DNA from: SVFI01 sp045535935
GTDB taxonomy: Bacteria > Bacillota > Clostridia > Lachnospirales > Lachnospiraceae
DNA: 30,121 nucleotides
Reading direction: 5' to 3'
Assembly (NCBI GenBank): GCA_045535935.1
Contig: JAZSMO010000053.1
Coordinates: 1 to 30,121, forward strand
Position numbers and translations under genes: made by a program. This document shows positions 23,451-30,121 of the stretch, in pieces. The notes beneath the pieces were generated by a model. The model did no database searches, had not been told where the DNA came from, and saw only the letters and a program-made list of their open reading frames with translations. Numbering within the stretch: position 1 is the stretch's first letter; every line of letters begins with the position of its first letter.

Positions 23451-25541
23451 TTATTCTGCATCTGCATCCTCAAGCTTACTTGCTCTTGCTGCCACTTCCT
23501 TCTCCTGTACATCGGACGGAGCCTGCTCGTAGCGTGCAAACTCATAGGAGTATGTTCCCTGACCGCCTGTCATGGAACGAAGCACGGTACAATATCCGAA
23601 CAATGAACTTACCGGAATATCTGCTTCAATCACCTGCTTACCGCCTGCCATCGGATTCATACCGAGCACGCGACCACGACGTTTGTTCAAATCACCCATG
23701 ATATCGCCTGTGTATGCATCCGGAACGCAAACCTTAAGGGATGCAATCGGCTCAAGAAGTACAGGACCTGCATCCATGAATCCTTTTTTGAACGCCTGAA
23801 TTGTCGCTTTCTTAAATGCCATTTCAGAAGAGTCAACCGCATGGTATGAACCATCGTACAGAACACCCTTCACACCGACTACCGGATATGCTGCCAAAGG
23901 TCCCTTAAGAACGGATTCCTGCATACCTTTTTCTACTGCCGGGAAGTAGTTCTTCGGCACTGCACCACCGACAACTTCCTGTTCGAATTCATAGGTCTTT
24001 TCAAGATCACCGAGCGGTTCAAAACGCATCTTAACATGACCGTACTGTCCATGTCCGCCGGACTGTTTTTTATACTTCGCTTCTACATCGACTTTCTTTT
24101 TGATCGTCTCTCTGTATGCAATCTTCGGTTTGGAAAGTTCAATCTCAACCTTGTATTCATTGAGCAGTCTGCTCACTGCGATTTCAAGCTGCTGATCACC
24201 CATACCGTAAATGAGCATCTGACCGTTCTCTGTATCGTTGACAACCTTGAGTGTCTGATCCTCGTGGGTCATCTTCTGCAGAGACTGTGCTGCCTTGTCA
24301 ATCTCGGCTTTATTCTTCACCTTGTATCTCATATATGTGTAAGGAACGGAAATATCTGCCTTCGCATACTGGATCGGTGTTGTTTTCGTTGACAAGGAAT
24401 TACCTGTTCTAGCAGCCGTCAGTTTTGCAAGAGCTCCGATATCTCCCGCGTGAAGTTCGGAAACCTCAACCGGTTTGGATCCCTGAAGCACATAAAGTTT
24501 ACCAACCTTCTCTTCAATATCCTTATCCTTATTGTATAACATATCATCTGTCTTAATAACGCCGGAGCAGACCTTAATCAGCGAGTATTTACCGATATAC
24601 GGATCAACGATCGTCTTAAATATGTATGCAGATTTCGCCTTGGAGAAATCATAGTTTGCCTCATAGATTTCATTGGTCTTTAAGTTGATACCTGCGATCT
24701 CTCTGTTTTCCGGACTCGGCATATATTTTACAATGTCGTCAAGCAATGTATAAACACCCTGACATAAAATGCTGGATCCCATAGAAATCGGAACAATACT
24801 TCCATCCACTACATTGTTGCGGAGTGCTGCACGGATTTCATCCGGCGAGAATGTCTCACCCGAGAAATAACGGTCCATCATCTCTTCTGATGTCTCTGCA
24901 ACCGCTTCCATCAATGTCTCTCTGTATGTCTCAAGATAAGAAGTACTATAATCAGGAATCGTATCCTCTACCGCGTCCTTACCCTGCCAACGGTAACCTG
25001 TCTCACTGACTACATTGACATAACCGACAAACTTTTCATTTTCACGAATCGGGAAATGGAACGGTGCGATCTTCTTACCGTAGCTCTCTGTCAGATCCTC
25101 CACTACCTGTTTAAAGGACGCATTGTCCACGTCCATATCGGATACGTAAACCATACGAGGAAGTTTATATTTGTCACAAAGCTCCCAAGCCTTAATCGTA
25201 CCGACTTCAACACCTGCTTTACCGGAGATTACGATAATCGCTGCATCTGCTGCGGAAACCGCTTCCTCCACTTCTCCTACAAAATCAAAATATCCCGGAG
25301 TATCCAAGACATTAATCTTGGTATCTTCCCACTCGATCGGAATCATACTTGTCGTAATGGAAAAATGACGTTTCTGTTCTTCCTTTCCGTAATCACTGAC
25401 TGTGTTACCATCTGTTACTTTACCTATTCTGGAAGTGATTCCACCAAGATATGCCATTGCCTCTGCAAGCGATGTCTTTCCGCATCCACCATGTCCGAGC
25501 AATACGACGTTTCGAATCTTATCCGTTGTGTAGACTTTCAT
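23451..25541 (-). CDS. Elongation factor G-like GTPase (EF-G paralogue)
   Basis: This 696-residue protein has the five-domain layout of EF-G. The P-loop is GHGGCGKT at residues 16-23. Switch II reads DTPGY at 80-84, where canonical EF-G has His instead of Tyr, as is usual in the EF-G-like (FusA2-type) subfamily. The NKxD base-recognition motif is replaced by SDMD at 134-137, so guanine binding may differ. Domain IV is present, with KKQSGGHGQYGHV. It is therefore a paralogue and not the main translocase; the role of such proteins is unclear, with ribosome recycling or stress suggested. I chose the ATG at 25541, which has GGAGGT nine bases upstream; a TTG at 25556 would place that site inside the gene. 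No ribosomal protein or tuf gene is adjacent. Confidence 0.93.
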   Translation of the reverse strand: MKVYTTDKIRNVVLLGHGGCGKTSLAEAMAYLGGITSRIGKVTDGNTVSDYGKEEQKRHFSITTSMIPIEWEDTKINVLDTPGYFDFVGEVEEAVSAADAAIIVISGKAGVEVGTIKAWELCDKYKLPRMVYVSDMDVDNASFKQVVEDLTESYGKKIAPFHFPIRENEKFVGYVNVVSETGYRWQGKDAVEDTIPDYSTSYLETYRETLMEAVAETSEEMMDRYFSGETFSPDEIRAALRNNVVDGSIVPISMGSSILCQGVYTLLDDIVKYMPSPENREIAGINLKTNEIYEANYDFSKAKSAYIFKTIVDPYIGKYSLIKVCSGVIKTDDMLYNKDKDIEEKVGKLYVLQGSKPVEVSELHAGDIGALAKLTAARTGNSLSTKTTPIQYAKADISVPYTYMRYKVKNKAEIDKAAQSLQKMTHEDQTLKVVNDTENGQMLIYGMGDQQLEIAVSRLLNEYKVEIELSKPKIAYRETIKKKVDVEAKYKKQSGGHGQYGHVKMRFEPLGDLEKTYEFEQEVVGGAVPKNYFPAVEKGMQESVLKGPLAAYPVVGVKGVLYDGSYHAVDSSEMAFKKATIQAFKKGFMDAGPVLLEPIASLKVCVPDAYTGDIMGDLNKRRGRVLGMNPMAGGKQVIEADIPVSSLFGYCTVLRSMTGGQGTYSYEFARYEQAPSDVQEKEVAARASKLEDADAE

Positions 25542-25625
25542 TTTTGCTACCTCCAAGTATTTAATTTTGTAACGATTGCAAGCCGACCTCCCAAATTTGC
25601 TGACAATTTACCGCTACATAGGTAC

Positions 25626-25654
25626 ATTTTACTAAATAAATCATTTTTTTACAA
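25626..25654 (-). promoter_or_regulatory. Likely promoter of the EF-G-like gene
   Basis: On the minus strand TTGTAA (25649-25654), 17 bases and TAAAAT (25626-25631) give a moderate sigmaA promoter. The leader to the ATG at 25541 is about 80 bases and has no riboswitch-like fold that I can see. Confidence 0.55.
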
Positions 25655-25700
25655 TCATTTTTTGTAAATATGACCACATTTTTTATAATATTCTATCCGA

Positions 25701-25729
25701 TTGACATTCGCACTTTAAAGGACTAAAAT
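25701..25729 (+). promoter_or_regulatory. Promoter of the tyrA-aroA operon
   Basis: A perfect TTGACA (25701-25706), a 17-base spacer and TAAAAT (25724-25729) form a strong sigmaA promoter. The leader of roughly 60 bases before the tyrA ATG is too short for a T-box and shows no obvious attenuator. Confidence 0.85.
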
Positions 25730-25794
25730 ATTACTGTTACATCTATTGTATCGAAAATAAAAATAAAACACACGTATATAAAGGATAATCGAAT

Positions 25795-26913
25795 ATGTCA
25801 AAACAAACCTATGATTTCAATACAGTCACATGCAGTTTCATCGGGCTCGGTCTGATCGGCGGTTCCATTGCGAAAGCGTTGCGCCGCTCCTATCCTGATA
25901 TCCGCCTGATCGCCTACGATCCGGATTATGCATCATTGAGACAGGCGATGGATGAACATGTTCTCACACAGGGGGAATCCGGGCTGACAGATACTCTTTT
26001 TGATTGTGACTTTCTGTTTTTGTGTGCGCCGGTCAGCAGCAATGACGCCATGCTTTCGGAAATCAAAAACAGACTTCATGATAACACGATTCTCACTGAT
26101 GTAGGAAGTGTCAAACAGACAACCCATCACGCCATTGAGAAGGCCGGTCTCTCTCATGTATTTGTAGGCGGTCATCCTATGGCCGGAAGCGAAAAAACAG
26201 GATATGCAAACGCAAATCCGCTTCTATTGGAAAATGCCTACTACATACTTACACCGACAGCGGAAGTTCCCGCCCAAAAGGTAACACAGCTCAAGGAGCT
26301 GATCTGCGCAACGGGAGCACTGCCGCTCATTCTCGATTACGACAAGCACGATTATGTGACCGCAGCAGTCAGTCATGTTCCTCATATCATTTCTGCCTGT
26401 CTGGTTAATCTTGTAAAAAAATCGGACGATGCGGACGGTCTTATGAAAATGATCGCTGCAGGAGGCTTTAAGGATATCACCAGAATCTCCTCTTCATCTC
26501 CGGTCATGTGGCAGTCCGTCTGTCTCACCAATACGGAAAACATTCGCAAACTTTTGTCCGACTACATTTCCGAACTGCAAAAAGTCGAAAAAGAGCTTGC
26601 GGACCGTTCTGAGCAGGAATTGTACCACCTGTTTGACTGTGCCAAGGATTACCGGGACGGCTTTGCCGCCGGCGGTCACGGGCCGATCAAAAAAAGCTAC
26701 GACATCTACGTGGATATCCCGGATATTCCGGGATCTCTGGCGCAGACAGCCACCATTCTTGCCCTGCATGGATTAAGCATTAAAAACATAGGAATTATGC
26801 ACTCCCGCGAGTTTCAGGAAGGGGCTCTCCGTATCGAGTTTTATGACGAAGCAACAGAAAAGACAGCAGTTGATGTGCTGAAGAAAAGCCATTATACCAT
26901 TTATGAGAAATAA
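25795..26913 (+). CDS. tyrA: Prephenate dehydrogenase with C-terminal ACT domain
   Basis: This 372-residue enzyme converts prephenate to 4-hydroxyphenylpyruvate for tyrosine synthesis, using NAD(P). The Rossmann fingerprint GLGLIGGS starts at Gly17 (Gly17, Gly19, Gly22). The family blocks DVGSVKQTTHHAI, GGHPMAGSEKTG and the AAVSHVPH segment follow. An ACT domain occupies about residues 298-372 (DIYVDIPDIPGSLAQTATIL), the usual site for feedback inhibition by tyrosine. No chorismate mutase domain is present. The start has an AAGGA site and a consensus promoter lies upstream. aroA follows after 18 bases, forming an aromatic pathway operon. Identity is certain at the family level. Confidence 0.96.
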   Translation: MSKQTYDFNTVTCSFIGLGLIGGSIAKALRRSYPDIRLIAYDPDYASLRQAMDEHVLTQGESGLTDTLFDCDFLFLCAPVSSNDAMLSEIKNRLHDNTILTDVGSVKQTTHHAIEKAGLSHVFVGGHPMAGSEKTGYANANPLLLENAYYILTPTAEVPAQKVTQLKELICATGALPLILDYDKHDYVTAAVSHVPHIISACLVNLVKKSDDADGLMKMIAAGGFKDITRISSSSPVMWQSVCLTNTENIRKLLSDYISELQKVEKELADRSEQELYHLFDCAKDYRDGFAAGGHGPIKKSYDIYVDIPDIPGSLAQTATILALHGLSIKNIGIMHSREFQEGALRIEFYDEATEKTAVDVLKKSHYTIYEK

Positions 26914-26931
26914 TCACAGAGGAGATCTATT

Positions 26932-28209
26932 ATGATATTGCAGCATGCAGACAAATTAAAGGGAAAAATTACGATACCGGGGGACAAATCCATCTCCCAC
27001 CGTGCAGTCATGTTCGGCTCTCTCGCAAAAGGAACTACACGTGTCACACATTTTTTGCAGGGTGCGGATTGTCTTTCCACCATTTCCTGTTTTCGAAAAA
27101 TGGGAATTGAAATTGAAAATAATCCGGAGGAAATATTGATACACGGAAAAGGTCTATACGGTCTTTGCGCACCGAATGAAGTTCTCGACGCCGGAAACAG
27201 CGGGACTACTACCCGTCTTATATCCGGAATTCTGGCTGCACAGAATTTCAACACAACTTTGACCGGTGATGCTTCCATCTGTAAACGTCCGATGAAACGC
27301 ATCATTACTCCGCTCTCCATGATGGGCGCAAAGATGATCAGCCAAAACGGAAATGACTGCGCACCGCTTCTCATTGAGGGAACCACTTTACATGGAATCC
27401 ATTACAACTCCCCGGTTGCATCGGCCCAGGTAAAATCATCTGTTCTTCTGGCCGGACTTTATGCAGACGGAACCACAAGTGTAACGGAGCCATTTCTCAG
27501 CCGCAATCACACAGAACTTATGCTGAGCGCTTTCGGTGCAAAAGTAACAAGCGAGGGCACAACCGCTACCATCGTTTCGCAGCCGGATCTCCATGCACTG
27601 GAAATCAACGTTCCCGGCGACATCTCCTCCGCCGCATATTTTATTGCAGCAGGACTGATTGTTCCGAATTCCGAAATCCTTATCAAAAATGTAGGAATCA
27701 ATCCGACAAGAGACGGTATTTTGAGAGTGGCACTGGAAATGGGCGGTAATATCGAGATTCTCAATGAGCGCACGGACGGCGGAGAGCTCACTGCCGATCT
27801 GCTTGTCAGATCTTCCTCCCTTCACGGAATCACCATCGAAGGCGAGATTATTCCTACTCTGATCGATGAAATCCCGGTCATTGCAGTGATGGCCGCTTAC
27901 GCCGACGGAACCACCACCATAAAGGATGCGGCTGAGCTGAAAGTAAAAGAATCCGACCGCATAGCCATTGTTTCTGAAAATCTTGCAAAAATGGGATGTG
28001 ACATCACTCCGACCGACGACGGAATGATTATAAAAGGCGGCAAACCATTGCACGGCGCCGCCCTTGATTCTTATTTGGATCACCGGATTGCCATGAGCTT
28101 TGCCGTGGCAGCACTTCTCGCGGAAGGCGAGACCGAAATGAAGGATGCGGAATGTGTCAACATTTCCTATCCGACCTTTTACCGGGATCTTGAAAGCCTT
28201 ATTTCATAA
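26932..28209 (+). CDS. aroA: 3-phosphoshikimate 1-carboxyvinyltransferase (EPSP synthase)
   Basis: This 425-residue enzyme joins shikimate 3-phosphate and phosphoenolpyruvate in the pre-chorismate pathway. The substrate-binding Lys19, Ser20 and Arg24 are visible in PGDKSISHR, and DAGNSGTTTRL and the late KESDRI segment are intact. The four motifs used to define class II EPSP synthases also occur: GDKS, SAQVK, RNHTE and NPTR. The start has an AGAGGAG site. The gene overlaps the 3' end of the convergent acyltransferase gene by 11 bases, and its likely terminator lies inside that gene at 28268-28298. It forms an operon with tyrA. Full length, identity certain. Confidence 0.97.
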   Translation: MILQHADKLKGKITIPGDKSISHRAVMFGSLAKGTTRVTHFLQGADCLSTISCFRKMGIEIENNPEEILIHGKGLYGLCAPNEVLDAGNSGTTTRLISGILAAQNFNTTLTGDASICKRPMKRIITPLSMMGAKMISQNGNDCAPLLIEGTTLHGIHYNSPVASAQVKSSVLLAGLYADGTTSVTEPFLSRNHTELMLSAFGAKVTSEGTTATIVSQPDLHALEINVPGDISSAAYFIAAGLIVPNSEILIKNVGINPTRDGILRVALEMGGNIEILNERTDGGELTADLLVRSSSLHGITIEGEIIPTLIDEIPVIAVMAAYADGTTTIKDAAELKVKESDRIAIVSENLAKMGCDITPTDDGMIIKGGKPLHGAALDSYLDHRIAMSFAVAALLAEGETEMKDAECVNISYPTFYRDLESLIS

Positions 28210-29143
28210 AGAAAAAGATACACTCTATGACAGGCATTTGAAATAAATAAATCGGATATGTCCAGGAAGAAAGCCTTTGGAAAAGGGCTTTCTTTTTTAA
28301 TCCGATCGAAATCTGCGCAGTAAACACAAGAAAAAGTGCTATCGCATACAAAACAATCACAACAAAATCAATAAGACTCCTGTGTCCGAAATTGGTGTAG
28401 ACAAACACCCCGAACAAAATCACATTGCCGAGCACATATCCCGACATGCGAAGCCATGAAGGTATTTTATCAGCTTTATGCATATGAATCAATTGCACCA
28501 AAAAGCCGATGAACACTCCAAGCGCAAGCCCGGCAACGGCCCGCAGTACTGCGTGATAGGAATAGATAATATCTATCTTGCCGATCAAGTTCATATAATA
28601 CCGATAGATCAGCACAGAAATAACCGGACAAAGCAGATAACCGCCCACTTTTCCTGTCAGAAGCAAAAGGAGCAACAATATCACACTTCCCCAGAAAAAT
28701 GCTGCAACATACCAATGCGGACTGATCAAAACCGCATCCCCCAATGGTCCGCACTGAAGAAGCAAAAACTCAGCCCATCCTGCTTTCATATAGTTAACAA
28801 AGCGAGCAAGCGACCATTTTTCTGCCACAATACGAAATACCAGCATACACAGAAGGCTCAAAAAATACAAAGGATAAAGGCGGATAATTCTGGCGCCGAT
28901 ATATCGCCCGAATTGATACAGTCTTTCTCCTATATTTTTTCCGTGCATACATTTCATGTAGTAGGAGTAGATTCCGTATCCGGAAAGCAGAAAGAAAAAT
29001 TCAACCCCCAAATATCCGGCTCTAAAAAAAGAATATTTAGTTTTAATAAAAAAATGCAAACCGAGCACTACTATACAAAATACAAATCTCCAAAATTCTA
29101 CTGTATAGTCTCTGCCCGGTTTGCTCATAACGTTTTCTTTCAT
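28199..29143 (-). CDS. Acyltransferase 3 family membrane protein
   Basis: This 314-residue protein is an integral membrane acyltransferase-3 (OafA/NodX/WecH-like) protein with about nine or ten hydrophobic helices. The family start FWRFVFCIVVLGLHFF contains the conserved histidine, and GYLGVEFFFLLSGYGIY matches the GVxxFFxxSG motif. Such proteins O-acylate sugars of surface polysaccharides. No periplasmic SGNH domain is fused. The ATG at 29143 lacks a clear ribosome binding site; a second ATG at 29128 is an alternative. The gene begins 19 bases after the stop of the zinc-ribbon/SHOCT gene, so it probably shares its transcript. Its 3' end overlaps aroA and carries the aroA terminator on the opposite strand. 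Confidence 0.88.
   Translation of the reverse strand: MKENVMSKPGRDYTVEFWRFVFCIVVLGLHFFIKTKYSFFRAGYLGVEFFFLLSGYGIYSYYMKCMHGKNIGERLYQFGRYIGARIIRLYPLYFLSLLCMLVFRIVAEKWSLARFVNYMKAGWAEFLLLQCGPLGDAVLISPHWYVAAFFWGSVILLLLLLLTGKVGGYLLCPVISVLIYRYYMNLIGKIDIIYSYHAVLRAVAGLALGVFIGFLVQLIHMHKADKIPSWLRMSGYVLGNVILFGVFVYTNFGHRSLIDFVVIVLYAIALFLVFTAQISIGLKKKALFQRLSSWTYPIYLFQMPVIECIFFFMK
28268..28298 (+). terminator. Intrinsic terminator of tyrA-aroA inside the convergent gene
   Basis: AGAAAGCC (28268-28275) pairs with GGCTTTCT (28286-28293), extended by three more pairs around a GGAA loop, and is followed by a U-tract ending at 28298. It lies 59 bases after the aroA stop codon, within the coding region of the minus-strand acyltransferase gene. 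Confidence 0.85.
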
Positions 29144-29162
29144 TTTTAAATTTTACTTATAT

Positions 29163-29696
29163 TTATAATCCGAGTTTTGCTTTCTCTTTCTGGTACTCGT
29201 CTTCACTTAAAATACCATTTGCCTTTAACAGATTCAGCTTGTTCAGTTTTTCCTGAACTTCCGGTGAAGGTCCGCCTGCTGCAGCACCGCCACCGCCGGC
29301 GCCGAGCATCTTGCCTTTCGCTTCATCAATAGCTGCTTTCATACCCGCTTCATCTGCAAGCTGAGGGAAAATAAGATAACGCTCTAAGCCTGTAGCTGAT
29401 TTGATATGTATCATCGGAGCCGGTTTTCCGTTGAACGAACTTGTTCCGACACCCTGAATATAACCAAGATAATGGTTAAAACTGTCAATTCTGGCATTCA
29501 TACCGCTCTCAGATGTACTCATCGCTGCGATACCGTTTACTCTCGCATTGGAAACCGTCACCTTAAAATCTTCTGTTTTCTTTACAAGCAACCCTTCCTT
29601 GTATGTCCACTCTTTGGAATATACTACCTGTTCCGAACGGATACAACTGTTACAAACCTCCCCAACAGAGTCTTTGTTACAAATACAACACTGCAT
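29163..29696 (-). CDS. Zinc-ribbon and SHOCT domain protein
   Basis: This 177-residue cytoplasmic protein starts with a small zinc-binding ribbon: Cys3 and Cys6 pair with Cys15 and Cys18. A beta-rich middle domain (about residues 30-120), of the kind found with SHOCT domains, follows. A Gly/Ala linker (near 131-142) leads to a C-terminal SHOCT domain (about 144-177), with LLKANGILSEDEYQKEKAKL matching the family's LxxLGxITxEEFxxxKxxLL pattern. SHOCT is a short oligomerisation or binding module. The start has an AAAGGAG site. The gene lies 30 bases after a PilZ gene and 19 bases before the acyltransferase gene. Domain assignment is good; the role is unknown. Confidence 0.85.
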   Translation of the reverse strand: MQCCICNKDSVGEVCNSCIRSEQVVYSKEWTYKEGLLVKKTEDFKVTVSNARVNGIAAMSTSESGMNARIDSFNHYLGYIQGVGTSSFNGKPAPMIHIKSATGLERYLIFPQLADEAGMKAAIDEAKGKMLGAGGGGAAAGGPSPEVQEKLNKLNLLKANGILSEDEYQKEKAKLGL

Positions 29697-29726
29697 ATAC
29701 TCTTCTCCTTTTCATCCAGTCTTTTA

Positions 29727-30068
29727 TTATTCTTCTGTCGCTGTTTTCACTGTATCATATACAGCAATTCTCGCTGCGTCCATCTCCGGCATACCGATAA
29801 AAATACCACCGTAATTGAATGTACCGTCCTCTTTGATAATACGGACAATTTCAATAAACGCATGAATGACTTCCTTAGTCCAGATCGTCAGATAGGCTTC
29901 ATATACAGCCCCGATCTCCAGTGGTTTTTTACACGAAAATCCAACTCCGGTCTTGGAAACATCGATGATGTCAATGCTGACTTCTTCTGTTTCGCCGCCT
30001 CCGCCGAGTCTCTTGATTAAGATTCTGGCTTCCAGTTCGATTCTCTTGCTCTTCCTTCTTTCGTCCAC
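29727..30068 (-). CDS. PilZ domain protein, probable cyclic-di-GMP receptor
   Basis: This 113-residue protein is a single PilZ domain. It has the RxxxR-type motif RRKSKR at residues 4-9 and the DxSxxG motif at Asp36-Ser38-Gly41, the two sites that bind cyclic di-GMP. It probably acts as a stand-alone cytoplasmic receptor. The start codon is GTG, with an AAGGGG site six bases upstream. It is the first gene visible of the co-directional set with the SHOCT protein and the acyltransferase, which suggests that cyclic di-GMP may influence surface modification; this is inference. Its promoter may lie beyond the window edge. Confidence 0.9.
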   Translation of the reverse strand: MDERRKSKRIELEARILIKRLGGGGETEEVSIDIIDVSKTGVGFSCKKPLEIGAVYEAYLTIWTKEVIHAFIEIVRIIKEDGTFNYGGIFIGMPEMDAARIAVYDTVKTATEE

Positions 30069-30082
30069 AGCTAACCCCTTTC

Positions 30083-30097
30083 TTCTTCTCAGAAGAA
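30083..30097. repeat. Short inverted repeat upstream of the PilZ gene
   Basis: TTCTTCTCAGAAGAA is a perfect 7+1+7 inverted repeat about 15 bases before the GTG start and next to its ribosome binding site. It could be a small operator or hairpin, or chance; the window ends too soon to place a promoter. Confidence 0.4.
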
Positions 30098-30121
30098 TCT
30101 TCCCAAATCATATATGAGTTA

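Noticed and set aside
25542..25556. TTG start adding five residues to the EF-G-like protein
   Set aside because: The GGAGGT site lies inside those codons and is ideally spaced for the ATG at 25541.
25557..25794. Riboswitch or small RNA in the divergent EF-G-like/tyrA region
   Set aside because: The region is AT-rich and accounted for by two promoters; I found no conserved fold or terminator.
27436..28083. Long antisense reading frame of 215 codons inside aroA
   Set aside because: It is the shadow of aroA; its translation shows no family pattern and no ribosome binding site.
28478..29149. Plus-strand frame of 223 codons opposite the acyltransferase gene
   Set aside because: The opposite strand encodes a membrane protein with acyltransferase-3 motifs; this frame is rich in Lys, His and Gln with no recognisable fold.

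Overview
The window looks like chromosomal DNA of a low-to-moderate GC, Gram-positive anaerobe of the Clostridia, most likely Lachnospiraceae. The evidence is a Re-type citrate synthase next to an NADP-type isocitrate dehydrogenase, a class B sortase with BspA-like leucine-rich-repeat (LRR) substrates, strong GGAGG ribosome binding sites, and -35/-10 promoters with 17-bp spacers. The genus assignment is inference. There are 22 supported protein genes. I see no tRNA, rRNA, CRISPR array, insertion sequence or prophage. The longest stretch without a gene is about 250 bases.

Left part, minus strand (94-6421): a probable five-gene operon of Re-citrate synthase, a GntR/FCD regulator, isocitrate dehydrogenase, an MBOAT acyltransferase and an SGNH/DltD-like partner. 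Its promoter at 6393-6421 overlaps a perfect 18-bp palindrome, the likely operator of the operon's own GntR protein. The first and third genes build 2-oxoglutarate for glutamate synthesis; the last two probably O-acylate a cell-surface polymer.

Minus strand, 6440-16060: a cell-surface operon of a class B sortase with a long cytoplasmic N-terminus, a 1534-residue LRR protein and a 980-residue LRR protein. Both LRR proteins end in (S/T)PxTGD sorting signals. A terminator hairpin follows, and its 3' arm is also the ribosome binding site of a small subtilisin-like protease.

Plus strand, 16103-17348: three short genes, namely a 77-residue cysteine/glycine-rich two-segment membrane protein and two helical proteins of unknown function. 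A bidirectional terminator separates them from leuS.

Minus strand, 17368-25541: leuS; a LytTR response regulator with a soluble, degenerate histidine-kinase-like partner; an unrecognised three-helix membrane protein; and an EF-G-like GTPase. Most have a clear promoter of their own.

Right part: tyrA and aroA on the plus strand form an aromatic amino acid operon. Its terminator lies inside the 3' end of the convergent acyltransferase-3 gene. That gene, a zinc-ribbon/SHOCT protein and a PilZ protein run co-directionally on the minus strand to the window's edge.

The most interesting items are the operator-promoter overlap at 6390-6421, the cysteine-rich trio with a possible sporulation-type promoter, the terminator/ribosome-binding-site hairpin at 7331-7369, the sortase-LRR operon, and the intragenic terminator at 28268-28298.
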